NCBI GenBank assembly: GCA_963978905.1
Contig: OZ022257.1
Location: 43,844,203 to 43,908,202, forward strand
Origin: Trichostrongylus colubriformis
Taxonomy: Eukaryota > Nematoda > Chromadorea > Rhabditida > Trichostrongylidae
DNA: 64,000 nucleotides
Direction of reading: 5' to 3'
Shown here: positions 34,074 to 46,000 of the stretch, one piece after another
Layout of the letters: the number at the start of each line of letters is the position of its first letter
Numbering within the stretch: the first letter of the stretch is position 1
Position numbers and translations under genes: made by a program
The notes under the pieces: model-generated
What the model was told of the DNA's origin: nothing
What the model saw: the letters and a program-made list of their open reading frames with translations, nothing else
Databases searched by the model: none

Positions 34074-37000
34074 ATGGCGAAACGCGAGCTGGAGCAGCCG
34101 ACGACGACGAAACGAGAGTTGGAGCAACCGAGTTGTTCTAGCTCTTCGTCATGTTCCAGTGCTAAACGTGCCCGATTCTCTATTGATACATTACTTGAAG
34201 AACGTCAAAGCCCTTCTGAATCCACGGACTATTCTCCCTGCCCCTCACCTGATTTTCCCACTTCTGAAGCAAAAGTTGCTCGTCCAATAGCCACTACAAC
34301 ATGCTCGACGATGACTACAACATCCACGAAAGGCGATCAACTCGACGGGATCGAATGCCGTCTTGAAGGTGCAGAATTATGGGAGAAGTTCTACGAACTT
34401 GGCACGGAAATGATAATCACGAAGAGCGGACGGTCAGTGGTTTCCTCATTTGTCATATTTTTCTTCATTCCCATTGCTTTCCTGCCCCCATTGTCATTCG
34501 GGGACATTATTGATTGGACTCGTTTTTCTCTGCCACCTCACCATTCTCAACTTTTCATGGAAAGCTTTCAACAAGCTCCTTTTCTGCTCCACCGCATTAA
34601 TTTTCGTGGCACGGCTCACGTTCATTTTTCACCCCTAGTTTTGCTCTATGAAACGTTTTTTACCAACTTTCCTGAGAACTTCCCCAAGAGTAGCTGCTTC
34701 AGTTTGCCAGTTTAACGTAATAGTTTCCACTTTGGAAGAAGCGGACAGATCTCATCAGGATAATGTGGGCCGTCAAAGTGTTAATTACCGTAGCTTCCAT
34801 TTGCGAAATTTGTTTTCCACCACTTCGGACATGAGGCGCGGCGGCCCACGACGTCAACGCGCGCTATTCCAGTACAGCTCATTCTACTGATTGCTTGCCA
34901 ATGACTACTCAAACGAGTGGCCATCAGCGAAAATGAAGGCCACTGCTGATGGACTCCTGAAAAGAATGTCAGTGTTGTTGTAGGCTCGGTGAAGAGAAAA
35001 GGAATTAAAAGATGTGGAACTGAAGCTTGGCACCTTTTAGCTAGGATTTTTACAGTGGTGTTTATATATGTGTTTAGAAGAAATTAGATCTGGGCTCTTG
35101 CTAGAAAGCCATTTACAAGAGTATATTAGTAGCTCCTTGTTCCGTAATTGAGGCGTATGCTACCATAACCAAATAATTGGAGTGAGTTCTTGAAAGGAGA
35201 ATAGTCAAAATTCGAGCCATCCCACAACAACCAACGCCGGACTAAGTGGTAACTCACCAGTGCACCTGACATTATCTAGCTATATTTTATTTCTTCAGTT
35301 CTTTTACCAATATAAAAGGATTGAGACTCCTGTGAAGTGTGGGGAAAAAATCAAGGAATTCATTGAGCTTTATTTATTGTGTGATTTGGTTTTATACTAA
35401 TTATTTATTCTGTATTTACTAAGTATTTATTCTGCTTGGTTTTATTTTGCTAACTGTCAACTATTTAGTAATGGCCTTGCTTACAACATTATAACAACAA
35501 ACCTGGAAGTGTTTAAATAATAGAACGTTGATTCATAAAATTTACTTACTCATTTATGCAAAAAATCCTTTATTTAACACCAGCTGATGCTCAGTAATAT
35601 AGTCACTAAAACAGTCTACAATGCTGTGCTATTGCTGGGCAGACACTTGCCCTTGCTCCAGGACACTTGCCCTTGCTCCAGAAAGCCGTATATTAAAACA
35701 AAAATTTCTCCAAAAATGCTCGTTTGCATGGAACTATTTATTTGATCTTCGTGAGTTTTCCATTCAGAAAGCAAACATACCAAAACAAATTTGTAGCTAC
35801 CGTGGTGTTTTTCAGTAAAAGTGGTGACCCCTATATAAATGTATATAAATGTAGCATGTATGTAATATTTCGTGTAATATCTATCTCCATGTAATATCTT
35901 CAGAAAGCAAACATACCAAAACAAATTTGTAGCTACCGTGGTGTTTTTCAGTAAAAGTGGTGACCCTATATAAATGTATATAAATGTAGCATGTATGTAA
36001 TATTTCGTGTAATATCTATCTCCATGACAAATGCGCAAAACGATTTTTACGATTTTTCTCAAAAACTCCGCTTTGTTTGAAGTTAGTCGAATGACTCTTG
36101 ATCGGCAGCTTTATCTGGGAATGATTTTTGATGTAAAGACTCCGAATTCAGAAGGAGTGCATGTGCTTCAATGATGAAGCGGCACACTTATGCTGTTTGT
36201 TCAGCATTATCAGTTCAGCTGATTATATTTATGTTTATACCATATATTAGGTTGTAAGGAAAGTTTTGGCCGGTTTTTGAAATTTCAACTTCGAGAGATC
36301 ATAACTCGGCTCAGAGTGCATCTTTTCTCACAGAATGAGCACCATTAGATTCGCTACACTCTTGGCAACACTATGCATACCTACATATCTCAATTTGATA
36401 AAGGGCTGATGATTTATATTGCGCGAAATGAAAAAAAGTCGACTCCAAATCGCCACTCTTTCTAAACACACTGCTACTGAAAGAGCTGGCCAGATGTTTT
36501 GGAAAGTGGGGCATAGTTAGCGCTAGATCTGATGAACATGATAGACGAGTAAGGGCCTTACCCCGCATTTGCTTCAATTAGTGGAATAGGATTTGTGAAA
36601 AATGCGCTTGCGCATGACTGCCGTGAGAGGTCCCGCGGCACCTATTTTTTTGGATTTTTCCAAATCAAGGCCACTTGAGGTGGTAAACTAAGGTTGCTTG
36701 TTGAGGGCCAATACTTGTGGATATCCCCTGCAAATATGGACGCTCATCGCCTTCTGCCGTTTTAGTTAAAGCGATTTGATCAACTGACAATCCAAGCAGC
36801 TCGTTCTCATTTCTGCACTTCTGAAACCAGAGACAAAGTGTTCCATCCAATGCTTCATCCCCTCCTCTTGCAGTATTCACATTTGTGGTCCTCTTCGCTG
36901 GGACTCGGCTAAGCAAGAACTCCTAAGGTGAAGCCATCTTAAAAGTGCCATTTTCGCAGCACTTTAAAATTTCCCTAATAATTCGAAAACCTTGTGGCAT

Positions 37001-40000
37001 TCCAAATAAAACATATATTCTGAAAGAGCAACTTTTTGTCTATCTAACGAGCACAATATGTCAGCTGATTCATGTTGACGCGCTCTGATATTTAAATTTA
37101 TCCTGTGAACGCGAAAAAGCGGCCAGAACTTTTCTTACAACCTAATATGTTGATAAGTAATTCATGGCACGTTTGCTTACCTTCTACAGATTTTTATGCA
37201 ATTGCTACACTCCCAGTAATACATAGGACTTCAAAGATCTTTTCATCTGTCATTCTTTGCCCATTTCGCGCTCATTTTTTGGTTATCACAATTCGGGTCC
37301 CTCTTGGTGAGATGCAACGTGTAGAATGAACCTGCTCTGAATACCGAGATCCTTACCTTGTGTTTCTAAACTGCCGGAAAATATGGAAGAGATTCCATGG
37401 ATTCCGTGATGAAGTGCAAGTTCTCTCATCACAGAACCTCTCCATTGTTAATCGATTGTCTGGCTTATAAACACTTCTGTCACGAGGTATTTATTTGATA
37501 ATATTTGATCATTCACGTTTCGCCACTAATTTACTGACAGAGCGTAGCTTCGATACAATCCAGTAGTAGTGGAATTCAGGGCCTTTGACAGCGACGGAAA
37601 GGCCGAAACGTTGGCCAGAGCAAATATTACTACGTAAAACCTCGTGGCAATGGCATTATATACAGGTGCCTTAGGTTGGTGATGGCCCAGACATTGAAAC
37701 ACTAGAATACTGACTGGAAACAAAATTCTGAGCAAATATTTTTGAGAGTTCAAGTATGTGCAACCTCCGGTCTAGCTCCTTGCCACCCTCTGCACCTTAT
37801 ATCCATGAAGTTTGACATCATCAACATCATCATATCACCGCTGTTTACTATTGCTCATTGTCGTAGAGCTTCCTTTGTACGGAGTTGGCTGGAACGAAAA
37901 CTCCATTTGGATGTGAGAAGTTCATATGAAGCGAAACGTAATATATGGGTGAGAGTTACTCATTCCGTCGCCCAATGCAATCTAAAGGAATTAGGAGTCA
38001 GCTCAGTTTTTGCGGCTGATTTCACTATTGTAGTTGATTAGATAGCGCATCTCACTTACCGCTCGCTGAGCTGGCAATTTTTTTCATCTCTCATGCTCCT
38101 AGTTGTCAGCACTTGCTGGCACATTAATTACCATGACCTAATTAATTATGATTCTCAAAGATCATTTTCAAATTAGTTCATCAATTTCTGAAACTAACAG
38201 AGATTCAAATATAACGGAGTGGATTCTGGGATTGTTCATATAGAAATTCAAAACATGGATATAATTAAATGAAATAATAAAGATAATAAATGAATATAAC
38301 AGGAAATTTGTATAGGATTTTTCAACTTCCACATAATCGTACATAGATCTTTGTCGAACTCCACTTTCTAGCTCTTTTTTCGAGTGATCTCAATTATTTT
38401 AACGCTCTGGTGAGAGACGATACATGGGCTCCTTGTGTTCAAATGGTTCGTAGGAGTCACACTCGCCAAAAAGGGGTTGTCTTTGTTTACGGTAATAGTG
38501 ATGACGAAACAATTGCGTATGATTCACCCGTACTTTTGCCGGCCCTCAGAGACCACCGCGGAGATTTTGGTTGGCTTCAAGTCAGCCATTTGTCGACAGG
38601 GGGATTCTTCCAAATTATAAACATTTGGGCCCTTTTTGACGCATAACAGTTGCACCACTTCTGATCATTCTACCACCAACTGAGTTACCGTATCACCGTC
38701 AACCAGGTGCTACTGCGATAATGTCCGTGCGCGGTGGAAAACGAGTCTTTTGACGAGCGAAGCAGGCGATTCAAATTCCTCTTTGTGATTGATTCCATTG
38801 ATTGAATTGCAATTTGTGCTGCGTCGGCATCCCTTTTTGACGCGGCATCACCGACATATGGGTTGATCAATAGAAATCGATAAAAAAGCAGAATACTGCG
38901 AAAAGGCTTGGCAACTGCGGAATACGGTATCCCACTGGATTTTGCGTCATTTCAAATGAACGGTGTGAAGTAAAAGAAACACGGTTCCGGAACCATTGAG
39001 AGTTTTCATAAGGCAAGTGTAAAACTTCAACGGTTACGGTATTATGATTTCGATACGATTTAAACGGGCCTGCTGGATCTGAACTGGTTGGAGTGTAACA
39101 GTTATCTGTTTAACATCATGGAAACTGTTGCAGATGATTATAATCGAATCAATGGTTCTTTCAAGTCATTCTACTGAATGGTACAAATCGGATTGCCAAA
39201 GAGACTATGAATGTCTTCATAAACTCCCCCGGCCCTCCCCTTACAGTCTGCATGTCTCACTCAGTGGTTTCAACGCAAGTTGTGTGCTTTGAAGTGTTGA
39301 ATCTCACTGACCTCTACTCAACATGCCATCTTACCCATTTCAGTCAAAAATAGGAACGATGTCCAGAATAAGCGTTCTGAGTCACTAGCAAAGTTGAGCG
39401 CGTATTTAACAACCTTAGAGTACGAAGGAAATATACAAGGTGTGGCAAAGTACCGACCGCCCGATAGAGCCTTACCGTACCACTGGAAGAATGGCATCAA
39501 CATGAATCTTGCATGAGCTATGAATGATCAAAAGACATTTCATCATGTCACTATCAAATCCGATACAATCGCCTCTGGTCCGAGCACGCTGAAGAAGAAG
39601 GCGAGTAAGAGCTTCTGTGGTCGGACCTGCGAATCTTTTTGAACATCCGTCGTAGCGGATTTTAGAAAATCTAATAAATTTTGAGTAGTATGGATCTTGA
39701 TGCCTTCGTCATTCAGCCAAGTCGAAGGCGATCTGTCGGATTTTGGGGTCATATTATGATACGTTTGTTTGACGCGTGATCGCATATATCAGTTAACTTC
39801 ATGGTGGCACCTCCTTTCTTCCGAAATTGGTGATGAAGCTTTGTGAAGCAATCTCTACTTTTGCAGCACCCTGTATTTTGCAGGTGCAATATACAAGAGT
39901 CGTTTTTGAAAAAATGAGGGATAATAGCCACCTGAAATCAGAGTCTGTAACACTTTCAAGTCGTACCATACCATTACCTCTACTTCCTTCTACTACAGCC

Positions 40001-43000
40001 TAATGCCTTTAACACTTCACTGGCTTTCACTTCATCTATGTACATCATTTGTCACAGCTGAACTTCGAAGCCATGGATGTGAATAAGAACAAGCAAGCAA
40101 TGCAGGGTCCGCAAAAGTGGGTTGTACATGTATGGTGACACTTGGGCGAGAAATCCTCAACAGCCTACTGGCCTGTATTGGTGCTCGGTGAGCACTTTTC
40201 AGTTATCAATGGTGCCGGGCTACGTGTTGGATCCATTCCTCGAAAAATTCTCACCGCTTTGTGATTCAGTTGTTCGGTCATAAACGGAAAGGCCAAGGGG
40301 ATGGCTTATGGTGCACGTCACAGCCAAAAGTCACCCTGAGCTTTCTGGCAATCCCTGTGTGACCTTATTGAATCATTCGTTCTGCAGCCGCCACTAGGCT
40401 ATGGAAATCTCTATTTTTGAATTAAATCATCAAATTGTTGTGTCATACAAACTGATTACCAAATTAATTATATTTAAGTTTTTATTCGCAAAATTTAAGT
40501 ATTTAAATTATAAAGAATTATAAAGTAATAAGTTGTAACTCGTCTCGCATACGGCAAGCCATTGACGGTATTATCAAAAGAAGCGTGAGCTTCCAGATGC
40601 TGTGAAGGATAATCGACGATAATGCTTTATGACGATCTAAAAAAGTGATCCATTCATATTGGAGAGAAATGGCCAGATCTTCGATTTGAAATCAAATCAA
40701 ACAAATCGAACTTCAAGCGATCTCTATAAATCCGCTTTCAACTTTATTCATTTTGGTAATCATCAGATATACTTGGTAATTGATAGCCAGTTGATTCGTC
40801 ATATTCACAGGAGAAAAAGTGTCAAGGAGTACGATGAATACCACTGCGTTGACGAGGTTGTCAGTGAACCGGTCTCTATTGACCTTGTCGTGTCGTCTTC
40901 AGAAACTACATGGTCCACCGCAATGGCTCAGCAATTTGATACCACCCATTGTCATTTCTGGGGGTTAAAATGGTCAGTATCATTAAGAAATAGCTGAATA
41001 TGTAGTTTGGCATCGGTAAGGGTGTCTACATACAGTACCGCTCAAAATTCTTCCGCCAAAACTTTTGTCATAACTTTTTTCTACTTGACCAAATTTGACA
41101 AAATTTTAATATGTGGTGCCTGAACCTATTGTCAACATTTCCTTCTACTTGAGTGCCGCTTGACATTTTTCATGGTTTTTACAAGAATTTACTACAAGAC
41201 CACCGAAAAAAGGCTTGGTCAAGAAAAACGGCTTTTTTTACAAAAACAAAAAGAGCGAGCCTCAGAGAACATCAATATTTTGTAGAAAGATCACGACTGA
41301 TGACATCGGCACAGCGGGACGGCATAACGATGGCACTCCAAAACAAAAAAATTGCATTTAACCACGTAGCTTACATCGTTGAGCGCCAAAATAAAGTATG
41401 CAGTGTCTCCAAGTACAACATACAAGAATTTCTTTTAGATTGGTGCAGTCGCAAAAAAGTTACAAGTGAAAAACCCAAGTGAAACCTTTTGACCGAAAAC
41501 TTTTGAGCGCAACTGTATATCCTTCTGAAAAACCCTTGCTGCCATCTACTAGACCACGATTGGAGGAAATAAATATGTATATAAACGGATAAGAAAGCGT
41601 AAAGTATTCGGTGTCATTTGATCTCTTGCTGGAATGCGCCACGCATTCTAGTTCCATGCGAATCCAGGTAGCAGGTGAATACAGTGTGGTCTTAACAATG
41701 ATTTGCGAGGGCCAGCCAATGCACAATTCCGTGCTTTGATGCTCCCAGAGCCAATTCATCCAATCCGAAGGGATCAAAGGGTTGATTGGCCTGGGCGGGC
41801 ATTGACGCGGGTTTCGATCACCGCATCATGAGATGGAAGTGTGCGCCACTTGTCATTAGACCACATCCGCCCATGAATACATGCTATCAAAAAATTCCTA
41901 TGCCAATTTTCAGTTTACTCATCACCTTTTTAATATTTTCTAGTCTCACGTTTTGCAAGTGGCAACAGATAGGTTGAGGAGTCATGGCATGCTACAGTAT
42001 GCCAACGCGATCGACAGCGAAAAACGGAGCGCGGTGACATTGTAAATCGCCTAGTTATGCTAATCACTCGAATAAGTCGCATCGCGCTTACAACCACTTT
42101 GAATTAATATATATGGTCGAGAGCCAGATAACGACTCAGAGGGGAGAAATGTCGAACATGGGATGACCTTAGCCAACAAAAGAACACCAGATGGTAGACG
42201 AGCAGCGTACGACGTTGTTCAGTTTTCACTGAGCGGAAATTCTATCAGAGTGAGGTGGTAAATCGGGCATTATAGTTAAGGGTCAGGCATACTGTGAGGG
42301 GATCGGAATCCACCCTTATTCCAATATCGCGAGTTCAAGATGTCACAATGGCACAGCGTGATCAATATGGGTTATTGTAGTCATTTTCAGATGCCAAATG
42401 AATGCGGTTGTTGGTGTAAGTGCACACACCGCAGCCAATTCAGAGCATAACATTTCTAAAAATCACGAGCCCTGATTGATAACTGTGCGGACAGAGTGCT
42501 GTGCATATCGTAAGCATACTTAGTACTACCGAACTGTGTTTCTATAACCATTGTGAATCCAAAGTTAGTTGCAGGTAACATATCGATTATGGTGCACCAT
42601 ACTGACATTTTAATCTTGTAGCACTCTTAATCCTTCTATTTTTCATTAACACTACAACTCTCACGTCGCATTTCTTCTTGGTCTTGTAGGGTGTTTCTTT
42701 TATAATCTAGGAGATACTCCTGTGAGCACAACTATATCAGCGATTTTTCCAGTTTTTTCCATCTTTTTGCAAACATTTCAGAGTTCGTGTCTTCCTTAAG
42801 TTGATGCCCGGTTGACAGAATGTGTACTATCTGATACATTGGATGCTAGGCAAAGGAATATCCTTGTCATGACTCGTAGCACGATCCTAAAAAAAACGTG
42901 AAGTCTTCAACGTTCCATTGACGGCGGACTGGAAACGATTATGGCTTCAACGACATGCGTTATTTCCCTTTTTAAACTCATGGGTGAACTGCGAGCTGTT

Positions 43001-46000
43001 GCTTTTTTGGGAATCGAATCTGAACAGTGAACCGCACTTAATGTCTGCCCAGAAATCTCCGGGGTTCAAGATCCATCATATGAAAAATAACTTTGGAGTC
43101 AGCTGACGATTCTCCTGTAATTCTGGAATTTTACTCAAAATGGGTAATGAAAATTTACGGGTGACTCAAGCTGAATTTCTCATAAAGGTAGCATAAAACT
43201 AAAGAGAGCGCAAACTCATCCTTGCTCTTGTGAAATCCCTCCCTTGTGAATTTTGAACAAGGTTTCATTATTAATGTTATAACATTTTTCAACTGGGCAA
43301 ATCATCACATGATAATATTTATAAAAATATAGAGGGAATGAATGATCTAAATATTGTGTAAGCAGCATTTTAAGTATCGTTGCTAGTGCTTCCTAAAGGC
43401 CTCCTGACACTTAGTATGTGGGTCTCCCTTATTCATCACATCTACAATAGGAATCTTAAAATTTTGCGGAGCTGTATAAAATTACGTGGAATTTTTATCT
43501 CTTGAATTAATTAGCTGTTCATTGACTGCTTCACTTCATGTGCTTGTGATGCAGCTCACAACATCTCTCAAGGTCTGCGGAAGATGTTCTTGCGACGTTT
43601 TGATGTTGTCTTTTGCGCCCTCTAACAATTCAACGACTGTAGAACACAGGATGCAGGCAGCCTAAGCGCTAGTTACTGGTCGTATGCTTGACCCTTTCGT
43701 AGTGAAAAACAGTATTCTTCTTCGATGAGTTCACTCTAAAAACAGCTTCCTAACAGTCCAACACTTCCGAAAACTACAGTGCAGAGTTGAAAGCTGTGAT
43801 ATAACTACAAATTAGAGGGCATTTCGCTCATTTTAATGCTTTTAAAAAATCTGTGTCTGCTACCTGCTTCGAAAATCATGCTCTATTCACGAGTTACAGC
43901 AAAAGGAAGCAAAGCACTGCTGAATATCACGGATTGGTAACTTTATGGCATTTATGACATGTCTATCATCTGATTAGGATGAGCTGGCATGTAATTTGAT
44001 AAACTCTCAACGCCACCTTTCCAGGATGTTGTGTTGCCACAGACATGAAACCGTCTATGGTAGTTATTGGGCGCCTTCATAGAACTCATGCCCCCGTTCA
44101 TGGTTGCCTTTCAGCGACTGTTCGAAGACACAGGCTACGTTTTTGAAAGGAATAAGGGTTTAGCGATAAATTTATTATACTGAGCCTTATGAGTGACAAT
44201 CACTTAATCTTGTCCTAATCGCCGTGAGGCCGCCTCCATCGTCTCGGTAGGCATTGCCCAAATGGTGTCTTCCCTCAAAAATTCTTGTCCACAGGATCCT
44301 GATAGACAGAGGGTCTTGTTGCGCACCCTTCTCCTCCTTCTAGTCTCTTCCATCGCTTTCATACTGCAAACGGTGGTGGAGGCACCGAAGTATGAAAGCA
44401 TGACCCTGAAGAAGTAAAACGTTCTCAAGCGTAATAATGTAACCATAGTTTAAGATCTGCCAAACCATACGAAAGTAAGATTAAATGGCGGATGAGCAGT
44501 AGTAAAAGTAAAGGGAGGAAAGAAAGCCTCCAACCGTATTCGACGCGGCTAGCGACAGCGTTTGACAGTTCACCTCCATGCAAAGGTCTGTCAGGTGATG
44601 CTGCACCGTACGCTACTTATGTAGTGTTCTGAAAGCATTGAACCGGGACTACCTTCTGACAGAGTATGAGCACTAAAAAGATCTGAATTCTAGTTACTCA
44701 GCTGGAGTTGGCTAAAGGATTCCAGTTAACTCAGGTTTCAGCAAAGGAATTTCTATCCTATCTCGACACCAAGATTTCAATGCCAGTTAGCCATGATCTC
44801 GAGAAATTTGACCAATCTAGCGCAATTTCTCCGACTGGAGGGTCAATCGGGGTTAACCTAAATATGGAAGAAAATCGTCGTAAGGTATGAACCTCCCACC
44901 TTCCGATCAATTATGCGTTCCCCCTCCGAGAAAGTCTGAGCCTGGTCCCTGTTTGAACTCGGATGGGTGAGCAGAAGAGATTGTGAAGTTCAGCACAATT
45001 TCAAGCACGAAAGTGTCCCTTTTCGTTTAAAAGACCCAATTGATCGTATTTTTAAGGGGATCCTGCGCTGGAGTGCGTCCCGGCTCCAGTATCACAGGCG
45101 AAAGGTGTGGTGAAGCAAATGCTATCGAAAGCCAAGTATATTATATTATCGCCTTTTTTCATTATGATGTGGTTTTTCTGTCAACATCAAAGGAAGTCGT
45201 TGTAAGACTCAGCCATGCAGAAGGATCATGCCCTGAGCATCGCATTCTGTAGTTGTTATTACCGTTTGTCTACCTAGTGGATCAACATGAAGGCGGTGTA
45301 CTGCCCTTTATGGAGTTCCCGGAAGACCTCCATGACCTCGTTTGACTCTGCTCATTTGGACCATAATTTGTACACAGGGAGTTCGATCAGTTCTACATGT
45401 AAAACAATGTACGAGGTGGCATAAGGGTAGTAGACCATCACATGAGATCTACCAGTATTGTTTTGTAATGAGAAGGTGACTGCATGGAGTTGAGACTGAT
45501 TCATGAACGAAAAGATAAGGATGTCTGGTTGAAGAGGCCTTCTGTAATGAGACACATATAAATAGACGTCTTTTGAAACGCTGAGAACGATTCTTCAAGT
45601 CGAATCGTGAAGAACACCTTGAGGGTCAATTTTGGATCACAGTATGGGTTTACGGTAGCCTGAAGCTCGTTACATTGCACACACGACACCTTACAAACAC
45701 GACGAGTATGAATTCATGGGGTTTCTCAAATCACACTTTCACGTTGATCACACTTTCCACTCTGTCACTTATTCTCTCTTTCATTGATTCACTTGTCTGT
45801 TGCTCTGTGCTGTTTCTCTTGTCTAACGTCATCATGAATAGAATCAATTTCACCCCATGTCAATCCTATGTCCGTCTGAAGCGTGCAGTTCGCGGCGAAG
45901 AGCGCTAAAATCGCCTCGAAGGCACGTCGGGTTTTTTCGACCTTTTTTCGCTATTTTTCGACGCGATTTTCGCGATTTTCGTGTGCAATTGCGGTAGACA

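Noticed and set aside
35616..36062. 148-codon minus-strand open frame with an internal protein repeat
   Set aside because: The repeat is a by-product of the recent 136-base tandem duplication in an intron.
39543..39931. Minus-strand open stretches suspected to be a decayed transposase
   Set aside because: I could not identify catalytic or helix-turn-helix residues or terminal repeats around them.
41153..41482. 109-codon open frame inside the Tc1-like element
   Set aside because: The sister copy at 57082 breaks this frame, and no transposase motif is present.
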